Source: Rhodoferax sp. OV413
GTDB lineage: Bacteria > Pseudomonadota > Gammaproteobacteria > Burkholderiales > Burkholderiaceae_C
Direction of reading: 5' to 3'
Length of the DNA stretch: 64,000 bases
NCBI RefSeq assembly: GCF_900104385.1
Contig: NZ_FNJA01000007.1
Coordinates: 186,001 to 250,000 of the forward strand
In this document: piece after piece, positions 25,998-36,826 of the stretch
How the letters are laid out: each line of letters begins with the position of its first letter
Numbering within the stretch: the first letter of the stretch is position 1
Translations under genes and position numbers: made by a program
The notes under the pieces: model-generated
Told to the model about the DNA's origin: nothing
Seen by the model: the letters and a program-made list of their open reading frames with translations, nothing else
Databases searched by the model: none

Positions 25998-26600
25998 ATG
26001 CCGTCCCACACCGCCCCCTCCGCGCCGCCGGCGCCCTCCTCCCCGCTGCGCGCCCAGCCCAAGTCACCCACCGATCTGTTCGTGTCCTTTACCCTGCTGG
26101 CCCTGCAGGGTTTTGGCGGCGTGCTGGCCGTGGTGCAGCGCGAACTGGTGGAGAAAAAGCGCTGGATGACGAGCGAAGAATTCGTCGAGGACTGGGCCGT
26201 CGCGCAGATCATGCCGGGGCCGAACGTGGTCAATCTGTCGGTGATGATTGGCGACCGCTACTTCGGCCTGCGCGGCGCGCTGGCGGCATTGGCCGGCATG
26301 CTGACCTTTCCGCTGCTGGGCGTGCTGGCGCTGGCCCTGGTCTACGCCCAGTTTGCCGACAACCCGGCCGTCGCCGGTGCGTTGCGCGGCATGGGTGCGG
26401 TGGCCGCCGGCCTGATCGCCGCCACCGGCCTGCGCCTGATGCGCGCGGTGCGCCACCATGTGCTGGGGATTGCGCTGTGCGTGCTGCTGGGCGCGCTGTG
26501 CTTTGCCGCCATCGCCCTGCTGCACTGGCCGCTGTTTTACATCCTGCTCGTCCTGGGCGGCATGGCCTGTGTGCTGACCTACCGGAAGTTGCCCGCATGA
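25998..26600 (+). CDS. chrA: ChrA-family chromate transporter, first half (short-chain type)
   Basis: A 200-residue protein with one CHR domain: a proline-rich cytosolic start, LALQGFGGVLAVVQRELVEKKRWM, then AQIMPGPNVVNLSVMIGDRYFG and several membrane segments. Short-chain ChrA proteins come as gene pairs, each encoding half of the usual transporter. Its last codons overlap the second half (ATGA at 26597-26600). Family role: export of chromate by ion-coupled transport; some members have other substrates. ATG 25998 gives the shortest sensible N-terminus; no clear ribosome binding site. Confidence 0.88.
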   Translation: MPSHTAPSAPPAPSSPLRAQPKSPTDLFVSFTLLALQGFGGVLAVVQRELVEKKRWMTSEEFVEDWAVAQIMPGPNVVNLSVMIGDRYFGLRGALAALAGMLTFPLLGVLALALVYAQFADNPAVAGALRGMGAVAAGLIAATGLRLMRAVRHHVLGIALCVLLGALCFAAIALLHWPLFYILLVLGGMACVLTYRKLPA

Positions 26601-27181
26601 ACGGGCTGCACAGCATCGTGATGGGCGCGGCGGACTGGTTCCAGCTGTTCTGGCATTTCATCTCGCTATCGCTGCTGGCCGTGGGCGGCGCCATCACGGC
26701 GGTACCCGACATGCACCGCTACCTGGTCGACCAGCAGCACTGGCTGAGCGAAGAGCAGTTCAATGCCTCGATCGCCATCGCCCAGGCCGCGCCCGGGCCG
26801 AATGTGCTGTTCATCGCCCTGATGGGCTGGAACGTGGGGCTGAACGCCGGCGGCTACGCGCTGGCCTTGCTGGGCATGGCCTGCACCATGTCCGGCATTC
26901 TGCTGCCCAGCACCGTGCTGACTTGGCTGTCGGTGCGCTGGGGCCACCGCAACCGCGAAATGCGCGCAGTGCGGGCCTTCAAGCAGGGCATGGCGCCCAT
27001 CGTGATCGCACTGATGCTGGCCACCAGCTGGCTGCTGTCCAACGCCCAGCACGGGCCGCACGGCGACTGGCCGCTGTGGCTGCTCACCGGGGTCAGTGCG
27101 ATGGTGGTCTGGCGCACCAAGCTGCACCTGCTGTGGCTGCTGGGCTTTGGCGCGTTACTGGGTGCACTGGGCTGGGTGTGA
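26597..27181 (+). CDS. chrA: ChrA-family chromate transporter, second half (short-chain type)
   Basis: A 194-residue CHR-domain protein: FISLSLLAVGGAITAVPDMHRYLVD near residue 22, then AQAAPGPNVLFIALMGWNVG, then several hydrophobic spans. It starts inside the stop of the first half (ATGA), so translation is coupled. Both halves keep the PGPN motif of the family, which supports an intact heteromeric transporter rather than a broken long gene. Confidence 0.88.
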   Translation: MNGLHSIVMGAADWFQLFWHFISLSLLAVGGAITAVPDMHRYLVDQQHWLSEEQFNASIAIAQAAPGPNVLFIALMGWNVGLNAGGYALALLGMACTMSGILLPSTVLTWLSVRWGHRNREMRAVRAFKQGMAPIVIALMLATSWLLSNAQHGPHGDWPLWLLTGVSAMVVWRTKLHLLWLLGFGALLGALGWV

Positions 27182-27208
27182 TAGGGCTAACCCGGGGCCG
27201 GCAGCAAA

Positions 27209-27333
27209 GTTGTTAACTGCTGAAATAACAGGCAGTGCAAGGTTTACCCTTATAAATCAAGGGTTTACCCTCGGAATACAGCACTAATTCAGAGTTATCC
27301 CCAAAGTTATCCAGTGCGGACGGGGAGAACTTT
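27209..27333 (+). repeat. Long intergenic repeat, copy 2 of 2
   Basis: Its last 44 bases (27290-27333) match copy 1 at 41 positions. It holds TTATCCCCAAAGTTATCCA, two DnaA-box-like 9-mers, preceded by a doubled GGTTTACCCTT. It abuts the 3' end of rlmB (stop at 27332-27334). Confidence 0.72.
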
Positions 27334-28066
27334 ACAGCCGCTGACGCAGGGCCTCGTACAGGCAGACGCCGCTGGCCACTGACACGTTCAGGCTTTCCAC
27401 CGCACCGGCCATCGGGATGCCAACCAGCTCGTCGCAGGTCTTGCGCGTCAGCTGGCGCATGCCGTCGCCTTCGTTGCCCAGCACCAGGGCCACCGGGCCC
27501 TTCAGATCGACCTGGTACAGGGTTTTGGGCGCGTTGTCGCTGGTGCCTATGCACCAGATGCTGCGCTCCTTGAGCTCGCCCAGGGTGCGCGCCAGATTCG
27601 TCACCATGAAGTACGGAACCGTCTCGGCCGCGCCGCTGGCCACCTTGGCCACGGTGGCGTTGATGCCGGCTGCATGGTCCTTGGGGGCGATCACCGCATG
27701 CGCGCCAGCGCCGTCGGCTACGCGCAGGCAGGCGCCCAGGTTGTGCGGATCGGTCACGCCGTCCAGCACCAGCAGCAGCGCGGGCGTGGTCAGGCTGTCG
27801 AGCAGGTCGTCCAGCGAATGCACTTGCGGAATATGTTCCACCCGTGCAGCCACGCCCTGGTGGCCGTGGCTGCCGCAGAGCTTGGCCAGGCGCATGCTGT
27901 CGCCTTCGATCAGGCGGGCACCGGCCTCGTTGGCCTTTTCCAGGAACTGGCGCATGCGCGCGTCGCGCCGGGTCGGCTCGTAATAGATTTCGATGATGGA
28001 TTGCGGCGCGGTTTTCAGGCGCACGCCCACGGCATGGAAGCCGAAGAGAACTTTAGGGGAAGACAT
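27332..28066 (-). CDS. rlmB: 23S rRNA (guanosine-2'-O-)-methyltransferase RlmB
   Basis: A 244-residue SpoU-family enzyme that methylates the ribose of G2251 in 23S rRNA. The N-terminal substrate-binding domain ([17 protein letters not shown]) is followed by the knotted catalytic domain with [32 protein letters not shown] and [30 protein letters not shown] 28066 gives the usual N-terminus; GTG 28105 is an alternative. The stop codon lies at the edge of the long intergenic repeat. Confidence 0.94.
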   Translation of the reverse strand: MSSPKVLFGFHAVGVRLKTAPQSIIEIYYEPTRRDARMRQFLEKANEAGARLIEGDSMRLAKLCGSHGHQGVAARVEHIPQVHSLDDLLDSLTTPALLLVLDGVTDPHNLGACLRVADGAGAHAVIAPKDHAAGINATVAKVASGAAETVPYFMVTNLARTLGELKERSIWCIGTSDNAPKTLYQVDLKGPVALVLGNEGDGMRQLTRKTCDELVGIPMAGAVESLNVSVASGVCLYEALRQRL

Positions 28067-28109
28067 GGGGAGATTATCGACGCTGGCGGGCTGGCCACGC
28101 ACCACTACA

Positions 28110-28168
28110 GTATTGATAGCTGCCAGCGCAGGCAGTATCTGCGCCAGAGCCCTATTTTCTTTAAATTC
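28110..28168 (-). repeat. Intergenic palindromic repeat, copy H
   Basis: Reads TGATAGCTGCCAGCGCAGG, CAGTAT, CTGCGCCAGAGCCCTATTTT, TTTAAATTC. Arms GCGCAG/CTGCGC are perfect. It lies between rlmB (upstream side) and the stop of the ABC ATPase gene. Confidence 0.8.
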
Positions 28169-28853
28169 AGGCGTGGGCGATCTGGCCGGCTTCGATAGTG
28201 ATGCGGCGCTCGCACTGGGCGGCGATACCCCGGTCGTGGGTGACCAGCACCAGGGTTGTGCCCTGCTCGCGGTTCAGCTCGAACATCAGCTCCATCACCT
28301 TCTCGCCGGTGGCAAAGTCCAGGCTGCCGGTGGGCTCGTCGGCCAGCAGCACTGCCGGCTGGACCACGAAGGCGCGCGCCAGGGCCACGCGCTGCTGCTC
28401 GCCACCGCTGAGCAGCTTGGGGTAATGGCCGAGCCGCTGGCCCAGGCCCACGCGGGTCAGCATCTCGGTGGCAGCCTTGCGCGCGTCCTTGCGGTCGGCC
28501 AGCTCCAGCGGCAGCATCACGTTTTCCAAAGCCGTCAGATTGCCCATCAGCTGGAAGCTCTGGAACACAAAACCCAGCTTTTGCGCACGCACCGCAGCAC
28601 GCTGGTCTTCGCTGAGGGCAAAAATATCCTGCCCGGCCAGGCGAACTGTTCCCTGCGTCGGCGTATCCAAGCCTGCAATGATGGACAGCAGCGTGCTTTT
28701 GCCGGAACCTGACGCACCGACGATGGCCACAGTCTCCCTGGCCGCCAGTGAGAAATCGATATCACGCAAAATGGTGAGGGTTCCGGTGGAATCGGTGACC
28801 GATTTGGAGACGTGCTCCACAGAAATGACCGCACCGTTGGACAGAGTTGGCAT
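28167..28853 (-). CDS. ABC transporter ATP-binding protein, YbbA/LolD-like
   Basis: About 228 residues with all ATPase motifs: Walker [11 protein letters not shown]-loop FVFQSFQLM, signature [15 protein letters not shown], Walker [14 protein letters not shown], switch VTHDRG. It is of the MacB/LolD/YbbA group and, like E. coli ybbA, stands divergent to a tesA-type gene. The matching permease (YbbP) is not adjacent. ATG 28853 is preferred; ATG 28883 would overlap the tesA start. Confidence 0.88.
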   Translation of the reverse strand: MPTLSNGAVISVEHVSKSVTDSTGTLTILRDIDFSLAARETVAIVGASGSGKSTLLSIIAGLDTPTQGTVRLAGQDIFALSEDQRAAVRAQKLGFVFQSFQLMGNLTALENVMLPLELADRKDARKAATEMLTRVGLGQRLGHYPKLLSGGEQQRVALARAFVVQPAVLLADEPTGSLDFATGEKVMELMFELNREQGTTLVLVTHDRGIAAQCERRITIEAGQIAHA

Positions 28854-28868
28854 GAAAGGCTTTGAGTT

Positions 28869-29501
28869 TTGAAACGTAGACACTTTATCGCGGCTGCGGC
28901 CCTGGTCCTGGCCGTGGGGTCATCCGGGGCGCAAGCCGCCGCCCCAGCCAGCATTCTGGTGGTCGGCGACAGCCTGAGCGCCGAGTATGGACTGGCCCGC
29001 GGCACTGGCTGGGTCGCCCTGCTGGAAAAACGCCTGGCAGCAGAGAAAATCAGCGCCACGGTGCACAACGCAAGCATCAGCGGCGACACCACCTCGGGTG
29101 GCCGAGCCCGGCTGGCGCCGCTGCTGAGCAGCGTGAAGCCCAGCCTGGTGGTGATCGAACTCGGTGGCAATGACGCCTTGCGCGGCCTGCCCTTGCAGTC
29201 CACCGAGGACAACCTGCGCCAGATGACCGAAGCCGCGCAAAAAGCCGGCGCCAAGGTGCTGCTGGTCGGCATGCAGGTACCGCCAAACTACGGACGCGAC
29301 TATGCCGAACGCTTTAGTGGCCTGTTTGCCAAGGTTGCCAAGGGGGAGAAAGCGGCGTTGGTGCCGTTCTTGCTGAAAGGCGTGGCGGATGCGCCAGACC
29401 CGGTGCAGCTGTTCCAGCCGGACCGCATCCACCCCAAGGCGGAAGCGCATCCCACGTTGCTGAACAACGTGTGGCCGGAGCTGAAGAAGCTATTGAAGTA
29501 A
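28869..29501 (+). CDS. tesA: TesA-like periplasmic esterase/thioesterase (GDSL family)
   Basis: A 210-residue SGNH hydrolase with a signal peptide (HFIAAAALVLAVGSSGAQAA). Block I is VVGDSLSAEYGL (catalytic Ser), block III is IELGGNDALRG, block V is DRIHPKAEAH (catalytic Asp and His). The E. coli orthologue is thioesterase I/protease I/lysophospholipase L1. The start appears to be TTG 28869, because no in-frame ATG or GTG gives a full signal peptide. It is divergent from the YbbA-like gene with only 15 bases between the starts. Confidence 0.9.
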   Translation: MKRRHFIAAAALVLAVGSSGAQAAAPASILVVGDSLSAEYGLARGTGWVALLEKRLAAEKISATVHNASISGDTTSGGRARLAPLLSSVKPSLVVIELGGNDALRGLPLQSTEDNLRQMTEAAQKAGAKVLLVGMQVPPNYGRDYAERFSGLFAKVAKGEKAALVPFLLKGVADAPDPVQLFQPDRIHPKAEAHPTLLNNVWPELKKLLK

Positions 29502-29506
29502 TAAGC

Positions 29507-29530
29507 AAAAGCCGGGCATGACCGCCCGGC
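29507..29530 (-). terminator. Rho-independent terminator of the 56-residue protein gene
   Basis: GCCGGGC (29511-29517) and GCCCGGC (29524-29530) pair around a six-base loop and are followed on the minus strand by TTTT. It lies 9 bases past the stop of the small minus-strand gene and may also serve tesA weakly. Confidence 0.75.
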
Positions 29531-29538
29531 CGTGAACA

Positions 29539-29709
29539 TCAGGATTCGGTAGGGGCAGCGGGAGGCTGGCCGTCTGCCGGATTGCCGCCGTCGTCTTGCG
29601 CCGGATCATCATGCTTGCGCTCGCTTTTGGCTTTGAGCTTGTCTTCCTTCTTCTTTTTCTTGGCCAGCTCTTTTTGGCGTTTTTCGTATCCGTAATTTGG
29701 TGTTGCCAA
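29539..29709 (-). CDS. Small conserved lysine-rich protein (56 residues, TTG start)
   Basis: Reads MATPNYGYEKRQKELAKKKK and on through DKLKAKSERK to a Pro/Asp-rich tail (DDPAQDDGG...PAAPTES). The N-terminal pattern (TPNYxxEKRQKELAKKKKK) is, from memory, that of a small hypothetical protein common in Burkholderiales and usually missed because of its start. TTG 29709 is chosen since it begins the conserved part; GAAAGAAG lies upstream. A terminator follows. Function unknown. Confidence 0.65.
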   Translation of the reverse strand: MATPNYGYEKRQKELAKKKKKEDKLKAKSERKHDDPAQDDGGNPADGQPPAAPTES

Positions 29710-29777
29710 GGTCGTCTTCTTTCAAATGGTGAGCTGAGGACTTACCCAGCGCCCGGGTAAGTCATGGAGCTGTCACT

Positions 29778-30989
29778 TTAACAGCTTGGCGTGAGTTGCA
29801 GCAGTGCCTGCGCCAAGTCGGCCTGCAGGTCGGCCACGGCTTCCAGGCCGACCGCAAACCGCACCAGCGTGCCCTGCGCCAGATGCGCGGGCCAGGGCTT
29901 GCGCATGCGGGCCAGGTCATAGGGCACGACCAGGCTCATCGGGCCACCCCAGCTATAGCCCAGCTTGAATAGCTGCAAGGCATCGCAGAACGCATCCACC
30001 TGCGCCGTGCTGTAGCGCGCGTCCAGCACCACGCTGAACAGGCCGGCCGCCGCATCCGCGGGCCCGCACAGCGCCTGCCAGTGCGCGTGGCCGGGCGCAT
30101 CGGGCAGCGCGGGGTGTAAGACCTGGGCGAATTCAGGGCGCTGGGTGCACCAGTGGGCCAAGCTGCGGGTGGCGGCATCGTGGGCCCGGTAGCGCAACGC
30201 CATGCTGGGCAGCGAACGCAGCACCAGCTCGGCCTCGTTGCCGGCCACGCCCAGGCCCAGGTGCATATGGGTGCGCTGAATCTTGCGGTGCAGCGCCGGG
30301 TCGCGGGTGATGGCGCTGCCCATCAGCACATCGCCGCCGCCGCTCGGGTATTTGGTCAAGGCATGGACCGAGATGTCCACGCCCAGGGCCGGGCTGGTAC
30401 CGGGCAGCAGGTCGAACGGGTTGAAGGCCAGACCTGCGCCCCAGGTGTTGTCCAGCGCACAGGCCACGCCGCGCGCCTGGCAGATGCGCACCAGGGCCGG
30501 CAGGTCGGGAAACTCCAGCGTCACCGAACCGGCGGCCTCGACCCAGACCAGGCGGGTGCGGTCGGTGATCTTGGCGGCAAGGTCGGCCGGGTCCATGGGG
30601 TTGTAGACCTGGGTGTGGATGCCCCAACGCGCCAGTTCACCGTCGGCCAGCGCCTGGTTCGGCCCGTAGACGTTGTCGGGCAGCAGCATGCTGTCACCCG
30701 TGCCCAGCAAGGCCAGGGCTACATTGGCGATCGCCGCCAGCCCACTGGGCAGCAGCACGCAATAACGGCCGCCTTCCAGCGTGCACAGGCGCTCTTCCAG
30801 GGTGTAGGTGGTGGGTGTGCCGTGCAGCCCGTAGGTAAAGGCCGACTTGTCTTTCCATTCGCGCGTGCGCATGGCGGCGACATTCGGAAAGACCACCGTG
30901 GAGGCCTTGAACACCCCCGGCTGCGGCGCCACAAACTCGTTAGGCGGCTGGTACGGGTGGTGGATCAGCTGGGTCGTAATACTGGACAT
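29778..30989 (-). CDS. metC: Cystathionine beta-lyase
   Basis: A 403-residue PLP enzyme of the Cys/Met metabolism family. Visible are YGLHGTPTTYTLEERLCTLEGG, the PLP-contacting DNTWGAG, and Schiff-base Lys213 in SVHALTKYPSGGGD. The TxxLE and VSLGG-like features fit MetC of the beta-proteobacterial type, which cleaves cystathionine to homocysteine, pyruvate and ammonia. Cystathionine gamma-synthase cannot be excluded from sequence alone. It lies 23 bases downstream of the phosphoribosyltransferase gene on the same strand and may share its transcript. Confidence 0.85.
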   Translation of the reverse strand: MSSITTQLIHHPYQPPNEFVAPQPGVFKASTVVFPNVAAMRTREWKDKSAFTYGLHGTPTTYTLEERLCTLEGGRYCVLLPSGLAAIANVALALLGTGDSMLLPDNVYGPNQALADGELARWGIHTQVYNPMDPADLAAKITDRTRLVWVEAAGSVTLEFPDLPALVRICQARGVACALDNTWGAGLAFNPFDLLPGTSPALGVDISVHALTKYPSGGGDVLMGSAITRDPALHRKIQRTHMHLGLGVAGNEAELVLRSLPSMALRYRAHDAATRSLAHWCTQRPEFAQVLHPALPDAPGHAHWQALCGPADAAAGLFSVVLDARYSTAQVDAFCDALQLFKLGYSWGGPMSLVVPYDLARMRKPWPAHLAQGTLVRFAVGLEAVADLQADLAQALLQLTPSC

Positions 30990-31012
30990 TGCGGAAACGG
31001 GTCAGCCGCGGC

Positions 31013-31537
31013 TTACAGCTTCCACTTTTCCATCAGCTGCGCCGGGCGCATCGCGTCGTAGCCTTCGAAAGGCTGGTGGATCCAGGGGTTGGTCGGTAAA
31101 AACTCCACCGAGTAATCAGGGGTGAAGATCGACACGGCCTTGGTCCAGATCACCGCGCTGCGCAGCTCGGTGATGGGCTTGTAATTGCTCTTCAGCTGCT
31201 CGATCACAGCGCGCAAGGTGTGGCCGGTGTCGGCCAGGTCGTCGACCAACAAAACCTTGCCGGCGATTTCGCCCTTGGGCGTGGTGATAAAGCGCGCGAT
31301 GTCCAGCGCGCCTTGCTTGGTGCCGGCTTCGGCGCGGTACGAGCTGGTCGACATGATGGCCAAAGGCTTGTCAAAAATGCGCGACAGCACGTCACCGGGG
31401 CGCAGGCCGCCACGGGCCAGGCACAGAATCGTGTCGAACTCCCAGCCCGACTGATGCACCTTCAAAGCCAGTTTCTCAATCAGGCTGTGGTACTCGTCAT
31501 AACTGACGTACAGGTGTTTGCCGTCTTCCGTCAACAT
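31013..31537 (-). CDS. Phosphoribosyltransferase (purine-type)
   Basis: A 174-residue type I phosphoribosyltransferase. The PRPP-binding loop is VLLVDDLADTGHTL; CLARGGLRPGDVLSR precedes it, and WIHQPFEGYDAMRPAQLMEKWK closes the protein. It resembles the Gpt/hypoxanthine phosphoribosyltransferase group found next to purA in this clade, so purine salvage is likely. Start 31537 is supported by AGGAG 8 bases upstream; ATG 31576 would begin within the repeat region. Confidence 0.85.
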   Translation of the reverse strand: MLTEDGKHLYVSYDEYHSLIEKLALKVHQSGWEFDTILCLARGGLRPGDVLSRIFDKPLAIMSTSSYRAEAGTKQGALDIARFITTPKGEIAGKVLLVDDLADTGHTLRAVIEQLKSNYKPITELRSAVIWTKAVSIFTPDYSVEFLPTNPWIHQPFEGYDAMRPAQLMEKWKL

Positions 31538-31550
31538 GGGGTTTACTCCT

Positions 31551-31609
31551 GAAATAATAGCTACTCGCATAGGCACTGGTTGCGGTAAGTGCCTATTCTT
31601 TATATAAAA
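31551..31609 (-). repeat. Intergenic palindromic repeat, copy I (variant stem)
   Basis: Begins AATAATAGCTACTCGC like the others, but the stem is ATAGGCACT ... AGTGCCTAT, 9 bp perfect with a longer loop, replacing the usual GCGCA/TGCGC arms. It separates purA from the phosphoribosyltransferase gene. Confidence 0.65.
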
Positions 31610-31615
31610 CTGGGC

Positions 31616-34121
<2,506 letters not shown>

Positions 34122-34293
34122 GGAGTTTTGGGAGGCTGTTAAAAAAGAGATTTTACCGGGCTCGCAAGCCGAGTTCTAAACGCTGCCCGGTTCTTCCCGG
34201 AAATACCGCGGAACTGGCCCGGCCGGGCACTGGCATGAGCCCCTGCAAGGAGGCAGGCGCTGCCTCGCAATCGACAAGCCGGAGGCGTTGGTG

Positions 34294-34482
34294 TTAACCG
34301 ACCATCCAGAGCAGCAGTAGCCCGGCAACGATGCTGCACAGGCCGAAGAAACGCAATTGCCCGTCCTGCAGCGCCAGCATCTGCTGGAACATGCGCCGCC
34401 AACGGGTTGGCGATAGAAAGGGCAATAGCCCCTCTACCACCAGCACCAAGGCCAACGCGGCCCAGAGGCTATAGCCGTCCAA
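34294..34482 (-). CDS. DUF2065 small membrane protein
   Basis: A 62-residue protein with two membrane segments (LWAALALVLVVEGLLPFL and FFGLCSIVAGLLLLWMV) joined by a basic loop (SPTRWRRMFQQM). Family DUF2065 is regularly found just after hflC. Its ATG lies 2 bases beyond the hflC stop, so the two are coupled. Between it and hisZ (34122-34293) I see only an imperfectly placed hairpin (GAGGCAG/CTGCCTC at 34250-34266) without a T run. Confidence 0.88.
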   Translation of the reverse strand: MDGYSLWAALALVLVVEGLLPFLSPTRWRRMFQQMLALQDGQLRFFGLCSIVAGLLLLWMVG

Positions 34483-34484
34483 GA

Positions 34485-35396
34485 TTACTTCTTGGCAGAA
34501 GGCGCAGCCGCGGCGCCACCAGCACCGCTACCCCGCATGGCTTTGAAGAAATCCGAAGATGGATCCAACACCATCACATCGTTCTTCTTATTGAAGCTGA
34601 GCTTGTAGGCATCCAGGCTACGGTAGAACTGGGCGAACTGCGGGTCCTTGCCAAACGAATCGGCGTACAGGCGCGAGGCCTCAGCATCGCCCTCACCCTT
34701 GATCTTTTGTGCATCACGGTAGGCGTTGGCAATCGTCACTTCACGTTGCTTGTCGGCATCGGCGCGGATCTTTTCGCCCTCGGCCGCACCGGTAGAGCGC
34801 AGCTCGTTGGCCACGCGTTTACGCTCGGCCTCCATACGGCGGTATACCGACTCGGTGATCGCTTCCACATAGTCGACGCGGGTAATCCGCACATCGACCA
34901 CATCCACGCCCCAAGGCTTGGCACCGCGCACAGCTTCCAGTACTTCGCGCTTCACATCGGCCATCAAGGCTTCGCGCTTGAGCGACAGCAGTTCTTTTAC
35001 CGTTCGTTTGTTGACCTCTTCCTGGAACGCATTGCGCACCACCCGGTTCAACTGGTTGGCACCGGCGTTTTCATCCAGGCCGACGTTGCGGATGTATTCC
35101 GAAGGGGCCGTGATGCGCCAGCGCACATACCAGTCGATCACCACACGCTGCTTCTCGGCAGTGAGCATGGGCTCGGCATCGGTACTGTCCAGCGTCAACA
35201 GGCGTTTGTCGAGGTAGCTGACATTCTGAAAAGGTGGCGGCAGCTTGAAGCTCAGACCGGGCTCGGTGATCACTTCCTTGATCTGGCCCAACGCATAGAC
35301 CACGCCAAACTGGCGCTGGTCCACCACAAACAACATGGAGCTCAGCAGCGCAAGCACTACCAGCAAGGACGACGCAATAAAACCAACTCTGTTCAA
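34485..35396 (-). CDS. hflC: FtsH protease modulator HflC
   Basis: A 303-residue SPFH/band-7 protein with an N-terminal membrane anchor (GFIASSLLVVLALLSSMLFVV), the band-7 domain (VDQRQFGVVYALGQIKEV) and a helical C-terminus (EKIRADADKQREVTIANAYRDAQKIKGEGDAEA, start EKIRADADKQRE). With HflK it forms the membrane complex that controls FtsH access to substrates. The gene lies 9 bases after hflK. Confidence 0.96.
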   Translation of the reverse strand: MNRVGFIASSLLVVLALLSSMLFVVDQRQFGVVYALGQIKEVITEPGLSFKLPPPFQNVSYLDKRLLTLDSTDAEPMLTAEKQRVVIDWYVRWRITAPSEYIRNVGLDENAGANQLNRVVRNAFQEEVNKRTVKELLSLKREALMADVKREVLEAVRGAKPWGVDVVDVRITRVDYVEAITESVYRRMEAERKRVANELRSTGAAEGEKIRADADKQREVTIANAYRDAQKIKGEGDAEASRLYADSFGKDPQFAQFYRSLDAYKLSFNKKNDVMVLDPSSDFFKAMRGSGAGGAAAAPSAKK

Positions 35397-35405
35397 AGTA
35401 TTCTC

Positions 35406-36785
35406 CTAGCGTACATCGCGGTCGCGTGAGCGCGAGTTATCACGCGTGCGGGCATCATTGGACAAGGCCGCGGGTGCCACCGGCACCACGGGATTGGCGG
35501 CAGGCGCTTCGGCAGCTGCGCCACTGTTGGCTGTCTGGCCTGACATCTGCATGATTTTGTCCAGCGGCAGGTAGAGCAAATTGGAACCCTGGCGCGAATC
35601 CACCAAGACCTTGGTGACGTTGCCGTACACCTGCTGCATGGTGTCCAGGTACATGCGGTCGCGTGTCACCTGGGGTGCCTTCTGGTACTCGGTCAGCACC
35701 GAGCGAAAGCGCTGCGCATCACCGTCGGCCTGGGCCACGATTCGGGCTTTGTAGGCTTCAGATTCTTCTTTGAGACGTGATGCCGAACCTACGGCGCGCG
35801 GCACCACATCATTGGCGTATGCCTGGGCATCGTTCTTGGCGCGCTCGCGCTCCTGGCCAGCTTTCAGCACATCGTCAAACGCGGCCTGAACTTGCTCGGG
35901 CGGACGCACACCGCTTTGCTGCATGTTGATGCCCACCACCTCGATACCGACGTTGTAGCGGTCCAGAATGGTTTGCATCAGGGTGCGTACGCGTGGGCCA
36001 ATTTGGTCGCGCTCATCGGCCAGGGCCGAATCCATCTTCATCTTGCCGACCACTTCACGCACTGCGGTTTCAGCGGCCTGCACCACGGCGCCGGTTGGGT
36101 CTTTGCTTTCAAACAAGAAGGCGCGCGCATCGCTCAGGCGGTATTGCACGGCAAACTTGATTTCCACGATGTTTTCGTCTTCGGTCAGCATGGCCGACTC
36201 ACGCAGGCCTGTGGCCTTGATGACGGCATCGCGCCCCACATCCACCGAACGGATCTGGGTCACAAACACCAGCTCGTGGCGCTGGATCGGGTACGGCAGA
36301 CGCCAGTTGAAACCTGCGCCTACCGTCGATTTGTACTTGCCGAACTGGGTGATCACGGCCTGCTGGCCTTCTTGCACGATGAAGAAGCCGGTACCCAGCC
36401 AGATCAGTGCCACTACCGCGGCAATCAGGCCCATGCCAATGCCGGCGCTCTTCATGTCAGGCTGGAACCCGCCACCCGCACCGCCGCCGTTGGAACCACC
36501 ATTGCCGCGCTGTCCAGGCTTGTTGCTACCGAACAGTCCACTCAGCTTGCGGTTGAAGTCACGCCACAACTCGTCCAGATCCGGCGGCCCCTGGTTCGGC
36601 CCTTGGCCGCGGTTAGGCGTGTTTCTGTTGGGCTCATTGGAGCGATCGCCCTCGGGCTTCTGCGCACCGTCGGATTCCGACTTGTTGTCGTCACCGCGAC
36701 CCCAACGGGGATCGTTCAAATTGAACATGCCCCGGATACGACCCGGCAATGCGGCCAGATTAAAGGCCCGTAAATTGAGATTCAT
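35406..36785 (-). CDS. hflK: FtsH protease modulator HflK
   Basis: About 459 residues. A cytosolic, disordered Asn/Gly-rich N-terminus (NLNDPRWGRG, then PNRNTPNRGQGPNQGPPDLDELW) precedes a membrane span (IGMGLIAAVVALIWLGTGFFIV), the SPFH domain (QEGQQAVITQFGKY) and a long helical tail. Partner of HflC. The start is uncertain among ATG 36809, 36785 and 36728; I took 36785 because related proteins are usually annotated with a similar leader. The most conserved stretch begins at 36728. Confidence 0.92.
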   Translation of the reverse strand: MNLNLRAFNLAALPGRIRGMFNLNDPRWGRGDDNKSESDGAQKPEGDRSNEPNRNTPNRGQGPNQGPPDLDELWRDFNRKLSGLFGSNKPGQRGNGGSNGGGAGGGFQPDMKSAGIGMGLIAAVVALIWLGTGFFIVQEGQQAVITQFGKYKSTVGAGFNWRLPYPIQRHELVFVTQIRSVDVGRDAVIKATGLRESAMLTEDENIVEIKFAVQYRLSDARAFLFESKDPTGAVVQAAETAVREVVGKMKMDSALADERDQIGPRVRTLMQTILDRYNVGIEVVGINMQQSGVRPPEQVQAAFDDVLKAGQERERAKNDAQAYANDVVPRAVGSASRLKEESEAYKARIVAQADGDAQRFRSVLTEYQKAPQVTRDRMYLDTMQQVYGNVTKVLVDSRQGSNLLYLPLDKIMQMSGQTANSGAAAEAPAANPVVPVAPAALSNDARTRDNSRSRDRDVR

Positions 36786-36826
36786 TCGCTCAAGTCTCTT
36801 GGTTGTCATGCATGTATTGTGCCCAA

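Noticed and set aside
25998-27181. A frameshifted single long chrA gene
   Set aside because: Both halves keep the PGPN motif and start with sensible ATGs in an ATGA overlap, the known short-chain gene-pair form.
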